Shown here: positions 1-5,902 of the stretch, piece after piece
Layout: each line of letters starts with the position of its first letter
How positions within the stretch are numbered: the stretch's first letter is position 1
Assembly (NCBI GenBank): GCA_030432775.1
Contig: JAUILO010000134.1
Coordinates: 1 to 6,633 of the forward strand
DNA from: Alphaproteobacteria bacterium
GTDB lineage: Bacteria; Pseudomonadota; Alphaproteobacteria; Micavibrionales; Micavibrionaceae
Length of the DNA: 6,633 nucleotides
Direction: 5' to 3'
Translations under genes and position numbers: made by a program
Notes under the pieces: model-generated
Databases searched by the model: none
Told to the model about the DNA's origin: nothing
What the model saw: only the letters and a program-made list of their open reading frames with translations

Positions 1-2
1 AT

Positions 3-632
3 TTCGCTATGCTGGAACATATCACGCATAGTCTTGGTGTGGACAGTATATGGATGATGTTTTCCCAGAACCGCTTTAAAGATGCCGATAGCTATGCCTC
101 TATAGAGCAGCGCATGGAAATGGCCAGATTGTTAAAAGATCATTATCCGGATTTATCGGTAGAGCTATCGGATATTGAAGAGCAACTTGGCACACATATT
201 ACAGCAGATATATTAAAGCACCTTGCCAAAGCCCATCCGGACATTGAATTTATCTGGGTGATGGGCGGGGATAATCTGGCCGAGTTTCATTTATGGCAGG
301 ACTATGAATACATCATGGATCATTTTGAAATCTGTGTCGTCAACAGACCTGGTTACGAAGATGAGGCGCTGGGCAGTGTTGTCGCAACTGATTATGCTGC
401 CTCAAAAAAGGAGCCCCAAGAGATCTTGGCCGGTGGAAAAAGGGGATGGTCGTTTATAAAAACTACAGGGACTGATATGTCCTCATCAGGATTGATGAAA
501 CAGATCCATGCCGGGCAGCGCGATTTTGACGGACCGTTTCAAGATGTGGCCGATTATATCTACAGAAACGGTCTATATGGCGTAAAGCCCGAACTGGCAC
601 CGGATAAGTCTAAGATGTTCAAGCCAAAATAA
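3..632 (+). CDS. nadD: Nicotinate-nucleotide adenylyltransferase, 5'-truncated by window edge
   Basis: NadD transfers AMP from ATP to nicotinate mononucleotide, giving deamido-NAD in cytosolic NAD biosynthesis. The frame is open to the left edge, and the first Met (base 9) lies inside the helix that normally follows the GGxFxPxHxGH nucleotide-binding loop. The real start and that loop are therefore off-window, and about 20 residues are missing. Counting from that Met, the visible nucleotidyltransferase features are FIWVMGGDNLAEFHLWQ (81-97, the family's MGxDN..FHxW block), VVNRPG (110-115) and DMSSSGLMKQ (156-165), which corresponds to the C-terminal ISSTxxR motif. Two things are unusual: the motif's closing Arg is Met, with Lys next to it, and the proline-rich PxxPxK segment reads SQNRFKD (19-25). 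The overall order and length still fit the family well. No rsfS or rlmH gene, frequent nadD neighbours, follows downstream. Confidence 0.9.
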   Translation, partial: FAMLEHITHSLGVDSIWMMFSQNRFKDADSYASIEQRMEMARLLKDHYPDLSVELSDIEEQLGTHITADILKHLAKAHPDIEFIWVMGGDNLAEFHLWQDYEYIMDHFEICVVNRPGYEDEALGSVVATDYAASKKEPQEILAGGKRGWSFIKTTGTDMSSSGLMKQIHAGQRDFDGPFQDVADYIYRNGLYGVKPELAPDKSKMFKPK

Positions 633-726
633 GTAAGTTGTCAGGCGTGAATTTCATTTAAATCATCTTTATAATTAGGGTTATATCCCAAAGGCGTAAA
701 AAGCCTTGTTAATTTCCATAAAATCA

Positions 727-755
727 TTGATATTTTTCATATTGTAGTGTATGTT
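727..755 (+). promoter_or_regulatory. Candidate sigma-70 promoter for the glycosyltransferase gene
   Basis: TTGATA (727-732, five of six consensus bases) and TATGTT (750-755, four of six) are separated by 17 bases. They sit in the 206-base gap after nadD, about 85 bases before the glycosyltransferase start. Transcription would begin near 762, leaving a leader of about 75 nt that includes a short ORF. The rest of the gap (633-726) is AT-rich, and I see no further structure in it that I trust. Confidence 0.4.
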
Positions 756-794
756 CGCCGCAGCTTAGAGAAGCCTGGTATAGAAGGGCAAAGC

Positions 795-851
795 ATGTGG
801 ACGAGATATTTGGTGGATAGCCCAAGAGAGATAGAAAAATGCCTACGATGA
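795..851 (+). CDS. Possible 18-residue leader ORF overlapping the glycosyltransferase start
   Basis: An ATG at 795 is preceded by a purine-rich AAGGG (784-788) at good spacing. It opens an 18-codon frame reading MWTRYLVDSPREIEKCLR. Its TGA stop (849-851) lies just inside the glycosyltransferase gene, so the two frames overlap by 13 bases. This layout would allow translational coupling. The peptide resembles nothing I recognise and is short enough to arise by chance. The ribosome-site spacing and the overlap are the only support. Confidence 0.2.
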   Translation: MWTRYLVDSPREIEKCLR

Positions 852-2143
852 ATATTAATACAAAAACAGCCCTAATTCATGTGGAAACTCTTATTGGGTC
901 AGGGCATATGCGTATTGTCTCGCATCTGTCGCGGGCACTTCAAAATCGCGGCGTTGACGTTTATGTTTTATCCAGCAAAGGTAGCCAAGCCAAAGGTGGT
1001 GATTTTGATTTTGGTTTAACCAAATTTATCGATTTGCCGAATTTATTTCGTGACGCGGCATCGGGCAAAAGCTTTCTTACACGTAACAATATTCATTATC
1101 TTGATGATCTTGGTTTTCAGCAAGAGCGTTTTGCCTCTATAGCCGAAGCAATGGACCGGATTAAACCGGATATCTTTTTGACGGAGACATGGCCGCTGGG
1201 TAAGGGGCTTTGGGATAAAGAGTTATTACCGGCTCTTGATAAGGCCAATGGCACACCTTGGGTATCTCCGTATATTGCAACGATTGCGCGTGATGTTACA
1301 TGTTATCCAAATCACCGCCAGTGGCTTTCCGATGAAGGCAATGCAGATGAGGCAGTGCGCATTATCAATGAATATTTTGATGATGTTATTGTAACCGGAG
1401 ATCATCGCTTTATCGAACTTGAAGACAGCTTCCCTCAAGCATCACAGATTAAAACACCTATATATTATGCCGGTTATTTTACCAGTGAGACTTTAGATCG
1501 CGCTGAAATGCCGCAATCAGAAAGGGAAGTCGTGGTTTCGTCCGGCTCTGGTTATAAGCAGGATTGTTTTAAATATTATTCTGCGGCGATCCATGCGCGC
1601 CAGCTATCAGGTTTCAGCCAAAATCCATGGCGTATACTGGTTAGTCATGATTGTCCTGAAGATGATCTGACCAAGCTGCAAGGTATTGCCAGTCAAATGG
1701 AAGACCCGAACAGTATTATTATCGAGCGCAATAGACCAGATTTTCGTCAGCTGATTGCCAATGCCGCTGCGACAATCTCTTTTGGTGGACGCAATACAAC
1801 GACCGAGGCTTTGGGTGTTAAGCAAAAATATGACGTGCCGGTGCTTATTTACCCGCGTGCCAGTGATAAGCTTGATGTGGCCGAGCAACAGCTGCGTACA
1901 ATCAAGCTTGCCGATATGGGCGTGCTGGGCATGTTAACAGAAGAAGATCTGGATGATCCTGCGGAATTTGCAGCGCGGCTTGATCAAACGGCAAAGATAA
2001 CACGCGGGACATATTTGCGCGTGGATATGAATGGCGCGGATGCGGCGGCGGCTATCATTGTGAAGGGGGCTGATTATAAATTGGCGATGCAGCGCGGCAT
2101 GGCTTACCGTGAGGCTTTATATCCTAGAGCGTTGAAGCGCTAG
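839..2143 (+). CDS. Predicted glycosyltransferase, MurG/COG4671-like (GT-B fold)
   Basis: This 434-residue protein has the two-domain GT-B layout of MurG-like (GT28-type) enzymes and best resembles the uncharacterised COG4671 'predicted glycosyl transferase' group. The N-terminal Rossmann half opens with HVETLIGSGHMR (14-25), a glycine loop of the GxGHxxR kind. The C-terminal half begins with VVVSSGSG (about residue 231) and carries GGRNTTTEAL (316-325), matching the nucleotide-sugar-binding GGxNT/S..E block. After that come VLIYPRA and a QQLRTIKLADMG segment like the EQ..RA..L..G stretch of the family. There is no signal peptide or membrane segment, so it is probably cytosolic or peripheral. 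The acceptor and sugar cannot be read from the sequence. The start at 839 has a GAGAG-type ribosome site about 8-10 bases upstream, and an in-frame TAG at 818 blocks any longer form. The second Met, three codons on, has no such site. Its TAG stop overlaps the opposing gene's stop. Confidence 0.8.
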   Translation: MPTMNINTKTALIHVETLIGSGHMRIVSHLSRALQNRGVDVYVLSSKGSQAKGGDFDFGLTKFIDLPNLFRDAASGKSFLTRNNIHYLDDLGFQQERFASIAEAMDRIKPDIFLTETWPLGKGLWDKELLPALDKANGTPWVSPYIATIARDVTCYPNHRQWLSDEGNADEAVRIINEYFDDVIVTGDHRFIELEDSFPQASQIKTPIYYAGYFTSETLDRAEMPQSEREVVVSSGSGYKQDCFKYYSAAIHARQLSGFSQNPWRILVSHDCPEDDLTKLQGIASQMEDPNSIIIERNRPDFRQLIANAAATISFGGRNTTTEALGVKQKYDVPVLIYPRASDKLDVAEQQLRTIKLADMGVLGMLTEEDLDDPAEFAARLDQTAKITRGTYLRVDMNGADAAAAIIVKGADYKLAMQRGMAYREALYPRALKR

Positions 2144-3096
2144 GGCATTCTATCACCTGAAAAAGATGAAGCCTGTGTCTGTTGTTGTAAGCCATTGCCG
2201 TTATTGCTGTAATTGTTATCGGCTTTACGCAGAACGCAATCAAGCGCAGGGTGCGCTTCAAAATCCGGATATTGCTCTTTGGTTAGGCGGTAAACTAGAT
2301 TTAGCGTTTCGGGGAAGTAGCTTACAAAGTTTGAAAAGTTATAAGTAGAATCACTTCCGCGCATCAGAATATCAAAACTTTCGGCAAAGGCTTCTTGGCG
2401 CGCGATAGATCGCGGATTTTTTTCAATATCACGTATATCAGTAAAATATCCCATGCCTTGCGAGCTTGGAATGTTTGCGATTTCTTTGTTATGTACCTGT
2501 TTGAACTCTGTGCTTTCGGTGATGCCGAGGAAGTTCAGCATGTTTTTTTGGTTTAATGCGCGCTGCATGGATTCTGTGTCGTTATGCTGGCCGGGCAGTA
2601 TTGTATTGGCCTGCGTGATGCCGATATAAAGGGCAACTTGGAGGCCAATCTCGTGAATGACGGCGTTTTTCCAGAATTGCGCTTTTTCCAGCTCTCTTTG
2701 TTGCTGGGCATCTGCACCTTGTTCACCGGCTTTTTTCTTTTTCACGACATATTCGGCAATTGTAATATGTCTGAATTCTGGTTCGTGTAAGCCGCCTGTA
2801 TAGTTGAATGCATCCGGATCTTTTGTGCCGGTCACAGAGTTAAAGACATTTTCAAGATTAGGACGGCCTGTGGAGACAAGGTCTTTTAAAACGAAGCTAT
2901 AGCCATCGCGTTCGAGGTTTTCAAGAATGCTAAGCGGTACAGTATCTATTAACAAATCGCAAGCAGAGGTGACAAACTCGTCAGACGCACCATTAACCCA
3001 GAACATGCGATCTGCTATGTTCTTTTTCAGTTGTCTCGTTTGTGCTTGGTCGTTCGTGGATTGCCACGAATCCATTAAATCATTTCTGTTGATCAT
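2140..3096 (-). CDS. Zincin-like protein (anthrax-lethal-factor-type metallopeptidase fold), possibly catalytically dead
   Basis: This 318-residue cytosolic-looking protein has no signal peptide or membrane segment. I do not recognise it by name, but the layout suggests the lethal-factor-like (M34/ATLF) zincin group. LLIDTVPLSILENLERDGYSF (49-68) resembles their N-terminal 'P..IL..L...G' segment, and GGLHEPEFRHITIAEY (101-116) resembles their 'GGxYxPxxxxIxIxE' strand. AVIHEIGLQVAL (145-156) sits where HExxH is expected, and RQEAFAESF (233-241) matches the downstream E..FAE.F helix that supplies the third zinc ligand. The second His of HExxH is Leu152 (codon CTC), so full zinc binding is unlikely unless another residue substitutes. 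The C-terminus is a low-complexity Asn/Gln/Ser tail (about 293-318). The ATG at 3096 is the first possible start, since the frame closes 27 bases upstream. A GGTGAG directly abuts it, which is unusually close. The gene converges on and overlaps the glycosyltransferase gene and is divergent from greB. The existence of the gene is firm. The fold assignment is moderate. Confidence 0.65.
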   Translation of the reverse strand: MINRNDLMDSWQSTNDQAQTRQLKKNIADRMFWVNGASDEFVTSACDLLIDTVPLSILENLERDGYSFVLKDLVSTGRPNLENVFNSVTGTKDPDAFNYTGGLHEPEFRHITIAEYVVKKKKAGEQGADAQQQRELEKAQFWKNAVIHEIGLQVALYIGITQANTILPGQHNDTESMQRALNQKNMLNFLGITESTEFKQVHNKEIANIPSSQGMGYFTDIRDIEKNPRSIARQEAFAESFDILMRGSDSTYNFSNFVSYFPETLNLVYRLTKEQYPDFEAHPALDCVLRKADNNYSNNGNGLQQQTQASSFSGDRMP

Positions 3097-3181
3097 CTCA
3101 CCGTAATCTGCGTTAAAACCTCAACCTGTTGATATTTTTTTATTTTTGAATTTTTTGTTTTAGGATGCTTCTTTATTATAT

Positions 3182-3211
3182 TTGTCTGCATCACCAAAAA
3201 TTTACTATAAG
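3182..3211 (+). promoter_or_regulatory. Candidate greB promoter in the divergent spacer
   Basis: TTGTCT (3182-3187) and TATAAG (3206-3211, five of six) are separated by 18 bases, giving a start near 3218 and a leader of about 70 nt to greB. The same 189-base spacer (3097-3285) must also hold the promoter of the divergent minus-strand gene. A perfect TATAAT on the minus strand (3180-3175) is a possible -10 for it but lacks a good -35. Between 3135 and 3161 lie four T-runs of 4 to 7 bases, which may bend the DNA. Confidence 0.4.
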
Positions 3212-3274
3212 ATCTTTTTGGGCAAAGTGGTAAGTTTTATGTGGCTGCACCGCAACAATTTTAACAGAATAATC

Positions 3275-3278
3275 AGGA
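3275..3278 (+). promoter_or_regulatory. Ribosome binding site that decides the greB GTG start
   Basis: AGGA lies 7 bases before GTG 3286, a good spacing. The only nearby upstream ATG (3278) overlaps this site and reads just ATG GTT TTG TGA before stopping, so it cannot be the greB start. The next in-frame Met is at residue 15, inside the conserved YxTPxG segment, which also favours GTG. Confidence 0.6.
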
Positions 3279-3285
3279 TGGTTTT

Positions 3286-3804
3286 GTGAGTACATCTGGT
3301 AAAGATATCAAAGATGAAATTCATTATATGACCCCGTATGGCCATGCTGTGCTTAGTAAAGAGCTGCATGATTTGATGCATAATGAACGTCCGAAAATTG
3401 TCGAAATCGTATCTTGGGCGGCTGGTAACGGGGATCGTTCGGAAAATGGGGATTATATTTATAACAAAAAGCGCTTACGGGAGATCGATAGGCGCGTTCG
3501 CTATCTAAGTAAAAAGCTCGAGCATTCAAAAATTGTCGATCCACGCCAGCAACAAGGGGTCGAGCGCGTATTTTTTGGCGCCACTGTGAATTACGAGCGC
3601 GAAGATGGGCGCGAAGTACAGGTTAAACTTGTGGGGATTGACGAAGCTGATTTCAGGCTCGGTAAGATAAACTGGTTATCACCGGTTGGTAAGGCTCTGT
3701 TGAAGGCACAAGAAGGCGATGTTGTTAAGGTGCGTATGGATACTGGCACCGAGCATATCGAGGTCATTAGCGTAGAGTATATAGTTGAAGAATTTGAAGT
3801 TTAG
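3286..3804 (+). CDS. greB: Transcription elongation factor GreB
   Basis: GreB enters the secondary channel of RNA polymerase and stimulates cleavage of backtracked RNA so that stalled elongation can resume. The 172-residue length is close to the usual size for the family. The N-terminal coiled-coil hairpin (about residues 20-85) carries WAAGNGDRSENGDYIYNKKR (44-63). The tip acidic residues Asp50 and Glu53 match the pair that positions magnesium at the polymerase active site. RLREIDRRVRYLSKKLE, a GreB hallmark, follows. The C-terminal FKBP-like domain includes RVFFGATV (about 93-100), the VGIDEADFRLGKI region and SPVGKALL. The initiator is GTG. The gene is divergent from the zincin-like gene and seems to be transcribed alone. 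It converges after 15 bases on the small exported-protein gene. The only odd residue is Gly for Ala in the SENADY motif. Confidence 0.97.
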   Translation: MSTSGKDIKDEIHYMTPYGHAVLSKELHDLMHNERPKIVEIVSWAAGNGDRSENGDYIYNKKRLREIDRRVRYLSKKLEHSKIVDPRQQQGVERVFFGATVNYEREDGREVQVKLVGIDEADFRLGKINWLSPVGKALLKAQEGDVVKVRMDTGTEHIEVISVEYIVEEFEV

Positions 3805-3819
3805 CTCTAAATCAGCGGC

Positions 3820-4326
3820 CTAGTTATGTGCCGATCTTTTAGAAGACGGTGCTTCTTTTTTAGCTTCGGCATCTTTTACGGGCGCTGTCTGCGCATTTTC
3901 GAAATAGTTTTTGATGGTCTCTGTGCCTGTCATGCTGAACTCTTCGTAATGGGCTTTAGCCGACCGGCTAGCCGGTGTATCACAGCCATGACGTATATTG
4001 TCTTGATCGAGCTGGGATTGAAGTATATAGCGGCGCTCCAGCATTTTTGTTTTGATATGTGCCGGATCAATATCCGGATTATTAAGTTGGCCTTCGCGAA
4101 TTGTTGCCTGCGCAATGTAATTGAATGTTTGCATGAATGTGTCGCTTACCGGACGAGATCTGCTTAAGCAGTGGCGGTGATAAGCAATTGCGTGTTCGTT
4201 CAGATCAAAGAAATGAAGCAAAACTTCAAGCTTTGTACCTTGCCCTGATTGCGACGATTGTGCCGGCGCAGGTGAACTTAGTAGTGTAAGGAGGGTAAAA
4301 GCGCTGATTGCGATGAAGTTTTTTAT
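3820..4326 (-). CDS. Small predicted exported protein of unknown function, start codon non-standard
   Basis: The frame read from 4326 gives about 168 residues. It begins with a good Sec signal peptide: (M/I)KNFIAISAFTLLTLLSSPAPA, with a charged start, a hydrophobic core and an APA|Q cleavage site after residue 22. The product is therefore probably periplasmic. The mature part is polar and probably helical, with HAIAYHRHC and RHGCDTPASRSAKAHYEEF. Its two cysteines (53 and 115) could form a disulfide. The last 20 or so residues are a Lys/Ala/Ser-rich disordered tail. I do not recognise the family. No ATG, GTG or TTG lies in frame upstream of the signal peptide before the stop at 4377. The best-placed codon is ATA (4326-4324). 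A TTG at 4221 would start translation downstream of the signal peptide, giving 133 residues, and I think this is wrong. The gene follows rimK on the same strand after about 146 bases, so it may be a separate unit. Confidence 0.6.
   Translation of the reverse strand: MKNFIAISAFTLLTLLSSPAPAQSSQSGQGTKLEVLLHFFDLNEHAIAYHRHCLSRSRPVSDTFMQTFNYIAQATIREGQLNNPDIDPAHIKTKMLERRYILQSQLDQDNIRHGCDTPASRSAKAHYEEFSMTGTETIKNYFENAQTAPVKDAEAKKEAPSSKRSAHN
3841..3861 (+). terminator. Possible intrinsic terminator of greB, inside the opposing gene
   Basis: AGAAG (3841-3845) can pair with CTTCT (3852-3856) around a 6-base loop, and a run of T continues to 3861. It lies about 37 bases after the greB stop, on the right strand. 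The stem is only five pairs with two G-C, so it is weak. The same bases encode the AKKEAPSSK tail of the opposing gene, so the resemblance may be accidental. Confidence 0.3.
3963..3976. repeat. Perfect 14-base palindrome
   Basis: ACCGGCTAGCCGGT is identical to its reverse complement. It lies inside the small exported-protein gene, where it encodes part of DTPASRS. It is GC-rich against AT-rich surroundings. No second copy is seen in the window, so a regulatory role is not supported. Confidence 0.4.
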
Positions 4327-4472
4327 GGCTTTATTCTTTTCTAAATGAACGTGTTTTATGTTTTTACTATCTGCCTATTCGCATTAATATACATAAGTAA
4401 CATATATCTACGAATTAGGATAACGCTAAATAGAATAAGATGAGTGGATAAAACCGTTAAACCATAAAGGAT

Positions 4473-5366
4473 TTACGCTTTTTTCTTATTCACAGCATGT
4501 TTTTCAATATGTTCTATCATCATGCCGGCGATGTCTTTTTGTGTAGCGCCTTCTACGCCTTCAAGCCCGGGGCTGGAGTTGACCTCGAGTACTTTAGGGC
4601 CGCTATTTGACCGGATCATATCAACGCCGCAGACTTTTAGTCCCACAGCTTTAGCTGCGGCAACAGCGATTTTACGCTCTGTTGGTGTGATTTTGACTTT
4701 GTGGCCTGTACCGCCGAGGTGGATATTAGCACGAAACTCACCTTTGGCAGCGCGGCGCTCCATTGATGCGACAACTTTATCACCAATGACAAAACAGCGC
4801 AGATCCGTACCCGCAGATTCCTTGATAAATTCCTGTACCAGAATATTGGCTTTTAAGCTTTTGAAGGCGTTAATGACACTTTCAGCCGCTTTGACGGTTT
4901 CTGCCAAAACCACGCCTTTGCCTTGCGTGCCTTCAAGTAGTTTGATAACTACTGGCGCGCCGCCGACTGTTTGGATAACGTCTTTTGTATCAAGTGGTGA
5001 GTTGGCAAAGCCTGTACGCGGGATATCAATATCCTTGCTACATAAAAGCTGCATCGTGCGTAACTTGTCTTGTGCTCTGCCAATAGAAATAGGGCCGTTC
5101 AGCAAATAAGATTTTTGCATTTCGAACTGGCGCATGACTGCCATAGCGTAAAATGTCATAGATGGACGTATGCGCGGTATGACAGCATCAAAACGCTCGA
5201 GAATTTCGCCGCCACGGTAATGAATCTCCGGCTTGCGCGCGGTGATATCCATATAACAGTTCTTCACAGCAATAAAACGCATCTCGTGACCACGCGCCGC
5301 GCCAGCCTCCATCAACCTTTGGTTGGAGTAAAGATCGGGGTCTGATGCAAGAACAGCAATTTTCAT
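4473..5366 (-). CDS. rimK: Ribosomal protein S6--L-glutamate ligase RimK
   Basis: RimK is an ATP-grasp ligase that adds glutamate residues to the C-terminus of ribosomal protein S6. In Pseudomonas this changes ribosome composition and behaviour, with RimB as partner. The 297-residue length is nearly that of the E. coli enzyme (300), and the match is close throughout. The N-terminal domain has MKIAVLASDPDLYSNQRL and FDAVIPRIRPSMTFY (59-73). The ATP-grasp region has RAQDKLRTMQLL (97-108), GGAPVVIKLLEGTQGKGVVL (135-154) with Lys142, and ILVQEFIKE (175-183). It continues with Asp188 and Arg190, ERRAAKGEFRANIHLGG (203-219), Asp249, and the metal-binding EVNSSPGLEG (261-270) with Glu261 and Asn263. 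All key positions look intact. The short C-terminal tail is KKKA. It begins 18 bases after the rimB stop, so the two are almost surely co-transcribed. Its ribosome site (AGAAAGA) is weak, which may mean coupling to rimB translation. Confidence 0.97.
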   Translation of the reverse strand: MKIAVLASDPDLYSNQRLMEAGAARGHEMRFIAVKNCYMDITARKPEIHYRGGEILERFDAVIPRIRPSMTFYAMAVMRQFEMQKSYLLNGPISIGRAQDKLRTMQLLCSKDIDIPRTGFANSPLDTKDVIQTVGGAPVVIKLLEGTQGKGVVLAETVKAAESVINAFKSLKANILVQEFIKESAGTDLRCFVIGDKVVASMERRAAKGEFRANIHLGGTGHKVKITPTERKIAVAAAKAVGLKVCGVDMIRSNSGPKVLEVNSSPGLEGVEGATQKDIAGMMIEHIEKHAVNKKKA

Positions 5367-5384
5367 TTTAGGTGTCTTTCTATA

Positions 5385-5846
5385 TTAGTAAAGCGTTTCG
5401 GGGCTTTTTGTTTTGCCCAGTAAGAAGGTTTTTGACGGATCAACAACCAGTTTTGCTTTGCGTAAGGCTTCGCGTCCAAGCAGCATACGAAATCGCATTT
5501 TATGCCTTGATGTCAATGTTAGTTCTGCTTTTATACGCAACGATCCCATTATGATCGGTGTGAGTATAACATAGCGTTTTTCACGTTCACCGTTAGAACT
5601 GGTGATGGTGCGTTGGTCAATAAGTGGTGCAACACATTCTCGTTTTATCCGGCGGCTTCCCTGAATGGGATGGATTTTAAAACGGACAAATTTATTACCA
5701 TCTTCTGTGAATGTTTCAATGTCAAAAGCATGAATGGCCGAAGTTTTTGCACCAGTATCAATTTTGGCTTTAATCGCTGGCAGGCCAAGATCTGGTAATT
5801 CGCACCATTCTTCCCAGCCGATAATGGTTTTAGGCTTCCTTGCCAT
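5385..5846 (-). CDS. rimB: RimB, retropepsin-like protease associated with RimK
   Basis: This 153-residue protein belongs to the family once labelled 'ATP-dependent zinc protease' (Zn_protease, PF05618) and now linked to RimK as RimB. The fold is retropepsin-like. It opens with KTIIGWEEWCELPDLGLPAI (6-25), followed by the aspartyl-protease signature AKIDTGAKTSAIHA (27-40), with Asp30 as predicted catalytic residue. FKIHPIQGSRR and CVAPLIDQRTITSSNGEREKRY come next, then MRFRMLLGREALRK (117-130), the usual closing block. There is no signal peptide, so it is cytosolic like its ribosomal target. Retropepsins act as dimers, so a single DTG per chain is normal. The start ATG has a clear AAGGAA (5857-5852) five bases upstream. 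The gene lies between the M42-like peptidase gene (44 bases upstream) and rimK (18 bases downstream), in one apparent operon. Confidence 0.92.
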   Translation of the reverse strand: MARKPKTIIGWEEWCELPDLGLPAIKAKIDTGAKTSAIHAFDIETFTEDGNKFVRFKIHPIQGSRRIKRECVAPLIDQRTITSSNGEREKRYVILTPIIMGSLRIKAELTLTSRHKMRFRMLLGREALRKAKLVVDPSKTFLLGKTKSPETLY

Positions 5847-5851
5847 CGGGG

Positions 5852-5857
5852 TTCCTT
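5852..5857 (-). promoter_or_regulatory. Ribosome binding site of rimB
   Basis: AAGGAA on the minus strand lies five bases before the rimB ATG (5846). It is the clearest Shine-Dalgarno site in the three-gene run. It fixes the rimB start despite the duplicated tail of the preceding gene lying just upstream. Confidence 0.6.
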
Positions 5858-5866
5858 TTGTGTTTC

Positions 5867-5902
5867 AAAGACTCTTATTCGTATTCGTATCTAAAGACTC
5901 TT
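5867..5902. repeat. Direct repeat of AAAGACTCTT around a 6-base tandem repeat
   Basis: AAAGACTCTT occurs at 5867-5876 and again at 5893-5902, 26 bases apart. Between them ATTCGT is repeated in tandem (5877-5890). The right copy covers the last codons of the M42-like gene (minus strand AAGAGTCTTTAG), and the left copy reads AAGAGTCTTTGA. The gene's tail therefore seems to have been duplicated into the spacer before rimB. Confidence 0.6.

Noticed and set aside
691..707. AAGGC/GCCTT hairpin after nadD as a terminator
   Set aside because: It has only five pairs with a 7-base loop, and it is followed by GTTAATTT instead of a T-run.
3135..3161. T-run series as phased bent DNA
   Set aside because: The run centres are about 6-8 bases apart, not the 10-11 needed for strong curvature, so it is probably just AT-rich promoter DNA.
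3175..3180. Minus-strand TATAAT as promoter of the zincin-like gene
   Set aside because: The -10 is perfect, but no acceptable -35 lies 16-18 bases upstream. A single hexamer in an AT-rich spacer is expected by chance.
3826..4167. 113-codon plus-strand open frame
   Set aside because: It is antisense to the exported-protein gene. The Cys- and Arg-rich product has no recognisable pattern, while the opposite strand encodes a signal peptide and a plausible mature domain.
4356..4403. 15-codon minus-strand ORF from ATG 4403 as the missing start of the exported protein
   Set aside because: It is in another frame and stops before the signal peptide. Joining them would need a frameshift, and the combined N-terminus does not resemble a signal peptide.
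4522..5109. 195-codon plus-strand open frame
   Set aside because: It lies antisense to rimK, whose conserved protein explains the sequence. The translated product is Ser/Pro/Thr-rich with no family features.
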